A model generated the notes under the pieces. That model had not been told where the DNA came from. It ran no database searches and saw only the letters and a program-made list of their open reading frames with translations. Positions 34,300-45,583 of a stretch of 64,000 nt of DNA are shown in pieces. Within the stretch, counting starts at the first letter, position 1. Each line of letters opens with the position of its first letter. The stretch covers positions 62,001 to 126,000 of the forward strand of contig WNNJ02000528.1 in the NCBI GenBank assembly GCA_012934845.2. The letters are read 5' to 3'. The DNA is from Pomphorhynchus laevis (taxonomy: Eukaryota > Acanthocephala > Palaeacanthocephala > Echinorhynchida > Pomphorhynchidae). Position numbers and translations under genes: made by a program.

Positions 34300-37030
34300 T
34301 GAAATTTTGTTGAAAGGATATAATGCGTGCCGAAGCGATAGAATAGCTAAACAAGGTGTTGGTATATTACTATATATACGTGACACAATAAAGTTCCGTG
34401 TCGTAGAAACTTTTAACGACCCCCTAACTTCAAACGAACTTTTAGCGGTCAGATTATACCGGCCATTCTCCTTGATACTTGTAGTCGTTTACCGCAGCCC
34501 TACTTCATGTACTGATAGCATCGTGCAACGTTTATACCAGCTATCGGACCCTAATAAGCCAATGTTGGTTGTTGGTGACTTTAACATGCCTACAATAGAT
34601 TGGAATACATACAGTTTTAATTCGCCTTCTGACTTTGGTTCAGTTGTGTTACTTCAAACAATCAATGATCTATACCTTACCCAAAATGTCAATGGATTTA
34701 CCATAATATCTTCTACGTCTCGTTATCTTCTTGATCTGGTTTTGTCTGCTCCAGGACATATTGTCACTAGCGTTAATCACTTGGATCCAGTTGGTTGTTC
34801 TGATCATGTCACCTTATTAATAGATCTTGGACTTAGTATCCCTATATGTAATTCCTTTGTTAATAGATTCAACCCTTTTAAAGCCGACTACAACAAAATA
34901 AAGGAGTTCCTTTCTACCGTTTCGTGGCCTGATGCTTATACTGTGGGTATTGATTCCGCCTGGCTGTTTTTCAAAGACACCTTGTATTCAGTACGTACCC
35001 GCTACGCCCCAATTGTACGTCAAACTGACGTCGGCTTATCTCCTCGTTGGTTTAATCGAGAACTCAAACAAGCACTGGCTCAACGACGCAAGGCATATTG
35101 TAATTATAAAGCAGGTAACTCTAGTTTTGAGCAATACCGACAGTATAGAAACAGGGTAACATCCTTGAAGAGACGTACGAGAGTAATCTTTGAAAAGAAT
35201 TTATCCCAACGATGTCGTCGTGATCCTGGCTCACTCTTCAAATACATTTCATCAAGAAAACGTATTGCTAACACGTTCTCCTCTATTCTCGATAGCCAAG
35301 GTGATTTGGTATTGGACCCAGTTATTTGCGGTGAATGCTCCACCGCAAATAACTGACAGTTTGTATTGTTTGGTAGCTAATACTACTTCTGACCTTGATA
35401 ACTTCATTAGACCTGACTTAGTGTACAGCGAGTTGTCCCGTCTGAAATGCACATTAAGTGCTGGTCCGGATCTATTGCCGTCAGCATATCTTCGCAACCT
35501 AGCTGACAGCATATACCTACCTCTATATAATATCTTCTGTGCAACACTCGTGCTAGGAAAGATTCCCTCAGACTGGAAGCGCTCTATTATCTGCCCAATA
35601 TTAAAACAGGGGGTCTCGTTCTGACATCTGTAACTACAGACCGATCAGCCTCACATGTGTCTGCTGTCGCGTACTGGAACGCTTACTTCTGCGAAAAGTC
35701 ACCACTCACCTAGAAACGAACCATATTCTAGCCCCTGAACAACATGGTTTTCGAAAAAATCATTCAACGCTAACGAATTTGTTGTTATCACACGATAGCT
35801 GGACCAGATATTATGATTCTGGTATTCCGGTTGACGCCATCTTCTTCGACTTCTCTAAGGCATTTGATACAGTCCTTCATGCTAATTTAATTCAAAAACT
35901 GCGTAATATCAACCTTGATGAGTGTTTAGTTCGCTAGATTATTGAATTTCTGTATGACCGTCATTGCTTCGTAAGGGTAAACGACGAATTATCTGATCGC
36001 TTCCCTACAAATCTTGGAGTACCTCAGGGAACTATACTCGGCCCAGTTTTTTTCAGCATATACATTAACGACCTCATTCCTAAACTTAGATCTGAGTGTG
36101 TTCTTTATGCTGATGATTTAAAAATTTGGCGCCCCATATTTTTGGACTCAGATATTGACATCTTGCAGTATGATATTAACACCATAAATGACTGGTCGAT
36201 TTTGAACGGGTTAAAATTCAATTTGAAAAAGTGTGCCTACATTTGTATATCAAGACGTCCGGCCGAGTCAGCTCATATTTATCATATAAACAACAGTGTT
36301 ATTCTTAGGACGAACTCATACAAGGATTTAGGTGTTTATGTATGTTCTAACTTATCGACACGTTTACATACTGACACTACATGTTCCAAAGTGAGAAGAG
36401 TCATCGGCCTGATTCGCCGAGCTCTTGTTCATATTGACATCTCATGCTTCAAAACAATCTCACAAGCACTAATTTTGAACATCCTCCTATATGCTTCGCC
36501 GGCTTGTTACTCAATCACCTTACGAGAACGTTATAATCTAGAGTTTGTATTCCGATACAACTAAAATGGTAAAAGCGGTTAGACATATGGAATATCAAAA
36601 TCGGCTCTCGAGTATGGGAATGAGATCGCTTCAGTATCTGCGCGACAAGGCGGACCTGTGCCTAGCCGGTTAGATATTACACGACAATCGCCATCCACTC
36701 AGATCGCTAATGCATACGCGTGATATAACCTCACTTCGTGGTCATCAGTTCATGTTAAAAACACAACGATTACGATACAAACGAACATCCCTATACTTCC
36801 AACGAATCGTTAATACTTGGAACCACTTTGCTGACTCAACAGTTGCATCCTCGAATCTGGCTTCTTTTAAACGAAATCTGGGGGAATATCCCTTCTTGAA
36901 GACGAAGATCGAGTCAGAGAACATATGAACAATAGAAAGTACACTCTACATTTTCATTTTCTACATTTACTTTTTCTGATTGTGACGCAACTTGTAATGA
37001 GCCTTGCTGCTCACTTTGTTGTCTATTTTT
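34300..37030 (+). mobile_element. LINE family D, 5' truncated, few breaks
   Basis: A 349-codon frame (34307-35356) starts inside EN (GVGILLYIRDTIKF, LVVVYRSPTS, MLVVGDFNMPTIDWN, RYLLDLVLSAP, GCSDHVTLLIDLGL) and runs into the linker (RWFNRELKQALAQRRKAYCN). RT continues in other frames: SAGPDLLPSAYLRNLADSIY near 35455, YRPISLTCVC near 35635, EQHGFRKNHST near 35735, FDFSKAFDTVLHANL near 35845, NLGVPQGTILGPVFFSIYIN near 36010, LYADDLKIW near 36100, NGLKFNLKKCAYICIS near 36210. C-terminal block HQFMLKTQRLRYKRTSLYFQ ends near 36925. The 3' UTR has GACGCAACTTGTAATGAGCC near 36980. The catalytic residues look sound. Breaks lie near 35356, 35630 and 35935. Confidence 0.87.
35319..35355. repeat. Perfect 15-bp palindrome inside LINE D
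   Basis: Arms CAGTTATTTGCGGTG (35319-35333) and its exact reverse complement (35341-35355), loop AATGCTC. It sits at the point where the first ORF2 frame ends and sequence expected between EN linker and RT is short. Confidence 0.95.
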
Positions 37031-37059
37031 TTAAAGAAAGAAAATTTATTATTACAAAA

Positions 37060-37200
37060 TCGAAGAGTTTAAATGTCATGCTTCCGTAAACGGTGTTGCC
37101 GGAAATGAACGGCTAGATCTAGAAGCCCGAAGCTAGGCCGAGCATGAACGCATGATTGAGAAGGCAATACGTCTCTTCAAGCGAATAAGATTATCCGCGT
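37060..37200 (+). other. Possible RNase H remnant
   Basis: One frame reads VNGVAGNERLDLEARS, which resembles the H-x-G-I-x-G-N-E-x-A-D-x-x-A motif of RNase H domains in I- and R1-type LINEs. Only about 25 residues match and a stop follows. Weak call. Confidence 0.3.
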
Positions 37201-37219
37201 AATACTGCGGATGTGCCTC

Positions 37220-39415
37220 GGATTTCTTGCGAGTGATTGACCGCAACAGTGGTCACTCTTTTCACTACCTCTTAACTATCTCTCTCCCGATGATCTCTGC
37301 ATTCTGTTTGATTCTGAACTTACGTCGATCCTCAATAACCTTCTGCCTAGTCGACTTCGACGTTCCCAGCGCTTGCGCCATGCTCCCTGGTTCGATTCTG
37401 ACTGTAGTCTTTCTAAGCGTCGACTCCGTCACTCTTTTCGTATGTATAAACGCTTTCTTAAACGTTCACCCAACTCACTCCCTCCAAATCTTCGTGATTC
37501 CTACTTTTCTCAACGCCGTTCACATCTCATTCTTATACGTACTAAACGTACTCTCTTTTGGCGAAATCAACACGAGTCATCTTCCAACACTAAATCTCAT
37601 TGGAAAATCTTAAACTCAATTCTTTCACGATCATCTACCCCTTGTAATATAAATCCTGATGAATTTTCTTCTTATCTACAAAGTAAGCTATCTAATTTAC
37701 TTTTCCTACTACCTATAGCCCCCTGTACCCACTCTTATCTTTAAATACTTCCCTCCCAGAACTATTCCACCTTCTTCCCGTTTCGTCTGACGAAGTTTCT
37801 TCGGTTCTGCTGTCATTACCTAATAAAACCTCTCCTTCTGACCCAATTCCCACACACTTGCTTAAAAATATCTGCTCCTTTATCTTACCCTTCCTAACCA
37901 CATTGTTCAACTCGTCCATCCGTAGCCGTACATTTCCTTCCATCTGGAAATGCGCCACTGTTCGTCCTCTCATCAAAAAGCAATCTCTCGACTCCTCACT
38001 ACCATCTTCGTACCGTCCTATTTCACTTCTCCCAACCCTCTCTAAACTCCTTGAGCGTCTCGTTCTTAAGCAAGTTAATACATATCTCTATACCTCTAAC
38101 TTATTTCCTCCCTTCCAAGCCGCTTTTCGCTCTAATTACTCTACCGAAATTGCATGTCTTAAAGTTTATAACGACTTACTCATATCGCGCGATCATAAAT
38201 TATGTAGTATCATAGTTTCTCTTGACCTATCGTCTGCTTTTGACATCGTCGATCACTCGATTCTTCTCCATCGCCTTCGTCATGATTATGGCTTCTCTTT
38301 ACCCACTGTATCATGGTTTTCTTCATATCTATCAAACCGTACATTTCGCGTATATTCTAACTCTTCTCTTTCCCATCCTTCGTCCATTCCGTCCGGTGTT
38401 TCACAAGGCTCCGTATTCGGCCCTATACTTTTCTCTCTTCTTCTTGGTGTTTTGTCTTCGATTTCTCATAAATTTAACTTCCATGTTATGCAATATGCTG
38501 ATGACATTATCATCTATGCTCATGCACCTGTTTATCGTATTCACGATCTTAGTGTTTCCGCTTCGGACTGTCTTGTCTCAATTTCCAATCATATTTCTTC
38601 CCTTCGCCTTTCTCTGAATCCTGATAAATCCAAAATTATGTGGATCCTACTTCGACGCCTCGGCTTCGAACCTCCCCCCGTATCATTAAATTCTACAATT
38701 ATTCCTATCGTTGATAATCTCGTTTTCCTAGGCTTCCATTTTGACAACCGACTTTCACTTAAACCTTTCGTTAGAGATAAAGTACGCTTATCTACCTTGA
38801 TACTCTGCAATCTCCGTCAAGTTCGTAGATTGATCGATTTCCCTTCTTGTATGACTCTCATATCATCTCTCCTTTTATCTACACTTGATTATTGTCTTAG
38901 TCTATTTTCCAACTCACCTAAATTCACTCTTCTTCCCCTACAACGCATCGTCAACGCAGCTGTCCGAATTCTCCTCCGTCTTCGTCATTTTGATCATACA
39001 TCCTACCATCTTGCTTCTCTCGATTTGCCTACAATTTATTGTCGTGTTCAAATTCGTCTTCTTATCGTTGCTTTCCGCCTTGTAACTTTTCATACCTCTT
39101 CATTTCTCAACCTTCCTTTTGTTGATAATTCTCGTCCTGTTTACTGTTCCTTGCGTTCCTGTAATTCCCTTCTTTTACATGTCCCAAACTACTCTACCTC
39201 CTTTGGACTCCGCTCCTTCCTGGTGGCTGCTCCTCTATCGTGGAATCATCTGCCCATTCATATACGCCCATCAACTTCCCTGCAGTGATTCAAACGACAA
39301 ATCCGATCCCATTTTAACAATTTATCTGCTTGACTTTCTCATTTTTGTTTGTGGACTTGTAAGCGTACAGCTTGTACGGATTTGCCACATTAAATAAATT
39401 TGTATTATTAACAGT
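37220..39415 (+). mobile_element. LINE family B2, best copy (RT complete)
   Basis: The element starts inside the EN-RT linker (DDLCILFDSELTSILNNLLP near 37290, FDSDCSLSKRRLRHSFRMYK near 37385) and runs through the full RT to a 3' UTR with stem-loop (39363-39377) and TTGCCACATTAAATAAA near 39385. Linker frames break near 37744. EN proper is missing, so the copy is 5' truncated. It lies tail to tail with the minus-strand family E element that begins at 39420. Confidence 0.88.
37858..39288 (+). CDS. Family B2 reverse transcriptase frame, 476 codons
   Basis: A continuous frame covering the whole RT. WKCATVRPLIKKQSLDSSL and YRPISLLPTLSKLLERLVL (motifs 1-2), FRSNYSTEIACLKVYNDLL, SLDLSSAFDIVDHSILLHRL (motif A), PSGVSQGSVFGPILFSLLL (motif B), NFHVMQYADDIIIYAHAPVY (motif C, YADD intact), LNPDKSKIMWILLRR (motif D), NLVFLGFHFDNRLSLKPF (motif E). 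C-terminal block RLRHFDHTSYHLASLDLPTI and GLRSFLVAAPLSWNHLP. All palm aspartates are present. The listed first Met is internal: the coding linker upstream is in other frames, so the natural protein would be longer. Being uninterrupted suggests recent insertion. Confidence 0.85.
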   Translation: MLKNICSFILPFLTTLFNSSIRSRTFPSIWKCATVRPLIKKQSLDSSLPSSYRPISLLPTLSKLLERLVLKQVNTYLYTSNLFPPFQAAFRSNYSTEIACLKVYNDLLISRDHKLCSIIVSLDLSSAFDIVDHSILLHRLRHDYGFSLPTVSWFSSYLSNRTFRVYSNSSLSHPSSIPSGVSQGSVFGPILFSLLLGVLSSISHKFNFHVMQYADDIIIYAHAPVYRIHDLSVSASDCLVSISNHISSLRLSLNPDKSKIMWILLRRLGFEPPPVSLNSTIIPIVDNLVFLGFHFDNRLSLKPFVRDKVRLSTLILCNLRQVRRLIDFPSCMTLISSLLLSTLDYCLSLFSNSPKFTLLPLQRIVNAAVRILLRLRHFDHTSYHLASLDLPTIYCRVQIRLLIVAFRLVTFHTSSFLNLPFVDNSRPVYCSLRSCNSLLLHVPNYSTSFGLRSFLVAAPLSWNHLPIHIRPSTSLQ

Positions 39416-39419
39416 GATA

Positions 39420-42206
39420 CTGTGCTTGCACCCATGCCCGCTGATGTGGAAAAAACAAGGGGCATTAAACTACCATGCTCTACCAGTTCGATTCGCTCCC
39501 CGTATTTTGAAATCTTGCGTTTTTCGTTGAACTCGAAGGCGGAACGGGCACTACGATTTGCGTAAGATTGAGCAAGTGTTGAAAAAATCGTGACGTCACA
39601 GAACGTCCGCTCATATCGTTCCGCATGCAATCCAAAACATACAATATCTAGTCTTGCTTGTACATCTCTTGTGGTGCAAGAAGATTGAAAGGACATAGAC
39701 TCGGGGATTTGAGAAAGACGAGGTTCGATTCCCACACCGTGACATACTTCTGTTAATTCTTGGGCAATTATGTCCCTGATTGCGTCATGTCTGATTGTCG
39801 GTAAGCCTCCTCTGGCGCAAGAGAGTGCATGACCAACACCCATTAACTCTCCACAGACGCACTGTCGTTCTTCGGTCAGGGTTGACCATCCATATCGGCA
39901 GCGTAGAGCATCGATGAATTCCAAAGGACTGAGGTGAAACCTCTCTGTCTTAAGTGGCAGTGAGCTGATCCAGGAGGACGCTCCGTTAGTTGCAGCATGT
40001 GATATGGAATTGGCAATTCCGGGCTCCAGGGACTTAGTAATCGCTGCAAGCCTCTCATTAAATATTATTTTTCTTTTATTAGATATACCTGCTGAGATCG
40101 AATTTTGCAGTTCATAAAGTTGCTCAGCGCTGTCAGCGCAATCAAACGCTCTACACATTTCTAAAGATCCCTGGAACTCAACTTGATTGTTAAAGCAAGG
40201 ATCAAAGATACCAAGGCCTCTTAGCTTTAGCGGCGAAGAAATAATTGTGATCCACTTCGCGTCGAGCGGAAATTTAGTAAGGACTGGTACGAGTGACTGA
40301 AAGATCGCATTGTGCAGATCCAACAAGCTTTCTAGTCTGCACTCAATCAGCCGGAGGTAATGTGTCCATCTGAACTGCACTGAATGAACCAGACCAGTGA
40401 ATGCATAGTGTGGATCAATTAGGGCTACCTCCTTTAGTCGATCAACGACAGATATCCATGCGTTACATCTTTCGGTGGTGTGCTCAGAAACGAATATTTC
40501 AGTGCCAATGGGCACTCCAAGTGTTATCAACCCGGTAGTGTAATTCGATACTCCAGCCAGGGATGAAGGCATATCGATCCGTTTGTGAGATAGCATCTTT
40601 GTTTAGGAGGCATTCACATGGTATCCATAAAGGGGACCCTTGTTTGTGAGAATATCCCAGACTTTTTGGATGTCTTCACTGCTGCCGACAAAGTTTGAGT
40701 CATCGGCGTACCACCTTTGAACAATTCGAGGAACATTTCGCTGGATGTAATCGATGAGTGGTAGAGTGGACATATCATACGCAGGCATTGCCAAAGGATC
40801 TCCCTGAGTAAATCCCTCCATCGAGACTATTGTATCTCCACCAAATAGAGCATTGCTGGTGATTTATAAACATTCTGCAGGGCTACCGTAAGCGCTGGAC
40901 TAGTATAATTGATGTTATGGAGTGCGGTAGCTCGATTGATGGTGTTAAATGCGTTAGAAGCGTCGACAGCAAGCAGGCATTGATCACTGTTCATAAAATA
41001 GGCGTATCATAATGATCGCACAGCATATTCAATTCCAGATTTCTGAGATGCAGCTAATTGGAGAACACCTGCAGCCTCCATCAGATCCATTTTGATTATA
41101 CTCAATAACGTGCGGCAGATGATTCGTCTCGAGACTTTACAAATTCCTATCGGTATAATTCCATCTGCTTTTTTCCGAATTGCGACTAGTCTACACCCAG
41201 TAAACGCGTCTAGTGAGCCCATAGGTAAATTTTTACTCGCAATACTGATGGCTAGGTCAGCGAGGGAACGTGCCAAATTGCGAGAGTCTGCTCCAAAACA
41301 TGTAAGGAATCTTCGCCAGGATTGTGCATCGACCCCCGAAGGTCCTGCACTTCCATGGGTTCGTCGACAAGCATTGATAATGTGATCTTCGCTGATCTCT
41401 AAAAAACGAACCGGGTGGTGATTACGTGTTGTGATTGGAACTGTTAGTAGGGCTTCTTCATTAATTGGTTGGCATTTGGGTGTAATTCCTGTGATAATTG
41501 CTTTACCGATTTACCATCTACGATATCTCTATGAGACAGCAGACAGGCCACCAGTTCCCCTGACAATGTAGCAGATCCTGCCGCGAGTTTACCTGCAGTC
41601 ATCAAATTTATGTAGCTTCTTTTCCAATCTACAGCAGTCAGTTGTGGACTATTTGAGATTACGTTTTGTTGCAAATACATTGCCTCTTCAAATAATTCAT
41701 CCACTTTGGATTCCGACCAAAGTTTCAGTCGACGTTCAATCGTTTTCCGAATCGCTGAGATCTTTCTTGTTCGTATTTTTGAAGGATTAGTTGTGAGAAT
41801 ACAGTAGCGTCTTTTAGGGCATCCAAATGCTCCGAATTTGCTGCTTTCGAGTAAAAACCTGCCAAGATCCTTACGAACTGATTACTAGCGTTACACAGGG
41901 GCAGACACAAGTGGTTGGGTCTCCATTGACAAACCACTTCATATATTGTCGAGCGAGTCGGTAAGGTGTTCGATTTTTTTTGCGTGCTAAGAGACTTGTC
42001 CTCATGTTGTTCGGCATTAACTTCGGTGTTCGGTACTTGAGAGTGGCTACGTGATACTTGGGAACGATTACCACAGTCGTTGGCTCTGCAGTTGGTGCAT
42101 GTAGTACGATTCTTCGCACATCGACAGCCCTTGCATTTTGCGGCAGGTCCATTGCACGTGCAACAAAGAATTTGCGTCGAAGGTTTCCCTCGAAGCATAG
42201 AAGCAT
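39420..42206 (-). mobile_element. LINE family E, near-complete copy with RLE-like domain
   Basis: N-terminus (42198-41725): CCTCNGPAAKCKGCRCAKNR then CTNCRANDCGNRSQ, a Cys-rich finger, and EVVCQWRPNHLCLP. Middle (41704-41007): LPMGSLDAFTGCRLVAIRKK, PIGICKVSRRIICRTLL. RT: CLLAVDASNAFNTINRATAL (motif A, near 40940), EGFTQGDPLAMPAYDMSTLP (motif B, near 40770), RWYADDSNFVG (motif C, near 40690). C-terminal frame (40596-39440): a Cys/His cluster CVCGELMGVGHALSCARGGL, IRHDAIRDII, then ARLDIVCFG and FCDVTIFS, the R-x-D and D of a restriction-like endonuclease fold. Ends LMPLVFSTSAGMG. Several breaks. No APE domain. Clade not named. Confidence 0.8.
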
Positions 42207-42219
42207 AGTAATTGTAATT

Positions 42220-43054
42220 AGTGGTGATTACGTGTTGTGATTGGAACTGTTAGTAGGGCTTCTTCATTAATTGGATCGGCCTTTGGGTGTAATTCCTGTA
42301 ATAATTGATTTACTGATTTACCATCTACGATGTCTCTATGAGACAGCAGACCGGCCACCAGTTCCCCTGACAATGTAGCAGATCCTGCCGCGAGTTTACC
42401 TGCAGTCATCAAATTTATGTAGCTTCTTTTCCAATCTACAGCAGTCAGTGGTGGACTATTTGAGATTACGTTTTGTTGCAAATACATTGCCTCTTCAAAT
42501 AATTCATCCACTTTGGATTCCGACCAAAGTTTCAGTCGACGTTCAATCGTTTTCCGAATCGCTGAGATCTTTCTTGTTCGTATTTTTTGAAGGATTAGTT
42601 GTGAGAATACAGTAGCGTCTTTTGGGACATCCAAATGCTCCGAATTTGCTACTTTCGAGTAAAAACCTGCCAAGATCCTTACGAACTGATTACTAGCGTT
42701 ACACAGGGGCAGACACAAGTGGTTGGGTCTCCATTGACAAACCACTTCATATATTGTCGAGCGAGTCGGTAAGGTGTTCGATTTTTTTTGCGTGCTAAGA
42801 GACTTGTCCTCATGTTGTTCGGCATTAACTTCGGTGTTCGGTACTTGAGAGTGGCTACGTGATACTTGGGAACGATTACCACAGTATTTGTTAGTTAGCA
42901 GCCAAGAATTTCCAAAGCAGCCTTGATTGTAAGATGTTGTAATTGTAATTTGTGTGTTTAAGGTGTTAAAATTTTTTGTTCTCAAAAAATTTGAGACCCC
43001 CGCTTCAGCGTATTGTATCTTATTTATCTCAAATGTATGTTTATTAGAAACCAA
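42220..43054 (-). mobile_element. Family E partial duplicate, immediately upstream
   Basis: 42220-42890 repeats 41415-42085 at an offset of 805 bp with only scattered differences. It encodes the same block (CGNRSQVSRSHSQVPNTEVN, TIYEVVCQWRPNHLCLP, LQQNVISNSPPLTAVDWKRS, LMTAGKLAAGSATLSGELV), here in one 278-codon frame. The Cys-rich finger itself is replaced by other sequence (42890-43054). It is a second partial copy or a local tandem duplication, recent by its identity. Confidence 0.82.
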
Positions 43055-43164
43055 ACTTTTTTAGAAACCAAACTTTGTTGTCTATTGATAATAATAACTA
43101 TTTGATGTCATCTTCAACATTTATTCAATAACTTAAAAAATAACTTGAAATTGAAAATAATAAG

Positions 43165-43330
43165 GGTCGCGAATCTATGGAATCAGTTGAACGAGACAAG
43201 GATTTGTTCCCGTGCAATGAAGGAATTTCGGAAGAAAATTTTGTGTAATTAATTTGCATTTCTTTTTGGTGACGCAACTTTGAGCTCTGTCACTATGTTG
43301 TCTTGTAATAATAATTTGTTTGAAAAATAG
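43165..43330 (+). mobile_element. LINE family D-like 3' tail
   Basis: Reads RVANLWNQLNETRICSRAMK EF-like coding tail, then a 3' UTR with GACGCAACTTTGAGCTCTGT and TATGTTGTCTTGT. The matching family D tail is at 36975-37030 (GACGCAACTTGTAATGAGCC, TTTGTTGTCTATT). About 165 bp, strongly 5' truncated. Confidence 0.65.
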
Positions 43331-43464
43331 CTTGAAATGTAATATAAATACTATATTCTAGAATATGTCATTAAACGGTTGCGGAAATATTGAAAAGAAT
43401 TTTAATTTCTAAGTGCTGGACTATGCTTTAATTATCCAAATAAAAAATTATACTAGTCTGTCTC

Positions 43465-43725
43465 TTTTCATCTTAAATAAACGAAAGAAAATTTTTAAAT
43501 TAACTTTTTACCTCTTTTCCAAAAGAGGGTAGGAGACCGAACCCACACGACCCCTTAATTATACTAATTTACTGAAAGTGGATTAGGTGATCATGAAGTA
43601 CTTTATCACTTTTGGGACCCCATTACTTGTCCCAAAAGTAGGGACATTCATATTTAGACAAGTAAAAGGTGTTCCAATGGGAGGTAATAGTAGCCCAATT
43701 ATAGCTGACTTAATAATAAATTAAA
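43465..43725 (+). mobile_element. PLE 3' region followed by a PLE RT slice
   Basis: 43465-43610 (ATAAACGAAAGAAAATTTTT, GTAGGAGACCGAACCCACAC) repeats 50135-50280, which lies just past a PLE RT end. It is followed at 43650-43725 by the RT slice VPMGGNSSPIIADL, an upstream part of the element. Tail before head suggests the partial tandem copies known for Penelope-like elements. The slice ends where LINE B2 begins. Confidence 0.6.
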
Positions 43726-43737
43726 TTAATAATAATT

Positions 43738-45178
43738 TATTTAACGAGGCAAATGCGTGAAAAATGCACGCTTACATGACAACTAACAAACAAAAAAGAA
43801 CAGAAAAAGTCACAGATAATTAGTTAATTGTTGAAATGGAATTGGATAAGGCGTTTGAAATACGGCATCGATGTTGATTGGCGGATATGAATAGGCAGAT
43901 GATTCCACGAGAGAGAAGCAGCCACAACGAAGGAGCGGAAGCCAAAAGAGGTAGAGTAGTTTGGGACGTAAAAGAAGATAATTACGGGAACGCAGAGCAC
44001 AATACACAGTACGAGAATTGTCGAGAAAAGGAAGGTTGAGAAATGAAGGGGTATGAGAAGTTATAAGGCGAAAAGCAATGATAAGAATACGAATTTGAAC
44101 ACGACAATAAATAGTAGGCCAATCAAGATAAACAAGATGGTGGAATGTATGATCAAAACGACGAAGACGGAGGAGAAATCAGACGGCAGCGTTGATGGTG
44201 CGTTGTAAATGAAGAAGAGTGAATTTAGGTGAGTTGGAAAATAGACTAAGACAATACTCGAGTCTAGAAAAAAGGAGAGAAAATATGAGAGTAATACAAT
44301 AAGGTAAATCAATTAATCTACGAAGTTGACGGAGATTGCGGAGTATCAAGGTAGATGAGCGTACTTTATCTTTAAAGAAAGGTTTAAGTGAAAGTCGGTT
44401 GTCGAAATGGAATCCTAGGAAAACGAGATTATCAACGATAGGAAGAATTGTAGAATTTAATGATACGGAAGGAGGTTCTAAGTCAAAGCGTCGAGGTAGG
44501 ATCCATATAATTTTAGATTTATCAGGATTTAGAGAAAGGCGAAGGGAAGAAAGATGATTAAAAATTGAGACAAGACAGCTAGAAACAAAAACACTAAAAT
44601 CATGAATACGATAAGCAGGTGCGTGAGCATAGATGAGAATGTCATCAGCATATTCCATAACATGGAAGTAATATGTATGAGAAATCGAAGACAAATCAAC
44701 GAGAAGAAGAGAGAAAAGCATAGGGCCTAATACGGAGCATTGTGGAACATCGGTCGGGATGGATGAAAGATGGGAGAGATAAGAGTTATTATAGACGCGA
44801 AATGTACGGTTTGATAGATATGAAGAAAACCATGATACAGTGGGTAAAGAGAAGCCATAATCATGACGAAGGCGATGGAGAAGAATCGAGTTATCGACGA
44901 TGTCAAAAGCAGACGATAGATCAAGAGAAACTGACTACATAATTTATGATGGCGCGATATGAGTAAGTCGTTATAAATTTTAAGACAGGCAATTTAAGTA
45001 GAGTGATTAGAGCGAAAAGCGGCTTGGAAGGGAGGAAATAAGTTAGAGGAAAAGAGATATGTGTTAACTTGCTTGAGAACGAGACGCTCAAAGAGTTTAG
45101 AGAGGGTTGGGAGAAGTGAGATAGGACGGTACGAAGATAGTAGTGAGGAGTCGAGAGATTTGTCTCTCGACTCCACAT
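43738..45178 (-). mobile_element. LINE family B2, second long copy
   Basis: The minus strand runs from the start of RT (SLLSSYRPISLLPTLSKLFE near 45120) through the FRSNHST region (45000), motif A near 44910 (SFDIVDNSILLHRLRHDYGF), motif B near 44730, YFHVMEYADDILIYAHAPAY (44640), LNPDKSKIIWILPRRFDLEP, NLVFLGFHFDNRLSLKPFFK (44400) and the C-terminal block, to a 3' UTR with stem-loop (43755-43771). Several frame breaks. It has no EN. The 5' end stops inside a perfect palindrome built from its own sequence. Confidence 0.85.
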
Positions 45179-45253
45179 ATTTGTCTAAATATGTCTTATA
45201 TTTAGACAAATATAGATATATTTGTCTAAATATATCTATATTTAGACAAATAA
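45147..45253. repeat. Compound inverted repeats at the B2/PLE junction
   Basis: First a perfect palindrome with arms GGAGTCGAGAGA (45147-45158) and 45163-45174, loop TTTG; the left arm is B2 sequence. Then the PLE word ATATTTAGACAAATAT occurs four times in alternating orientation: 45177-45192, 45198-45213, 45217-45234, 45237-45252. PLE coding sequence continues directly after the last one. Confidence 0.95.
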
Positions 45254-45424
45254 AAGGTGTTCCAATGGGTGGTAATAGTAGCCCAATTATAGCTGACTTG
45301 TTTTTAAGCTTTATAGAATATGAATTTGTTCATAACTGTGTATAAACTAAATCTAAACAATATAAATATATGGAATATATGTTTCGATACATTGATGATA
45401 TATGTGTATTTAATTCTAATAAAA
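45230..45424 (+). mobile_element. PLE RT, left part (interrupted by insertion)
   Basis: Encodes VPMGGNSSPIIADLFLSFIE then EYMFRYIDDICVFNSN, the palm motifs of a Penelope-like RT, and matches 14090-14300 (minus) closely. Sequence breaks off at about 45424 and resumes at 49535 (YSIS...YPERLILNKTNI), as the uninterrupted copy shows. So the PLE was hit by a 4.1-kb insertion. Confidence 0.8.
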
Positions 45425-45583
45425 GAATTAAACGTTAAAAGTTAATTAAGACGTTAAAAAAAGAATTGATTATTAAAGTACTTACAATTAATATACACAC
45501 GAAACAAACTTTACAAGCAAAACATAATCAGCTTCGAACCAACGGCTTACAATTAATTAATACAAAACCGAGCTTGGGATAAC

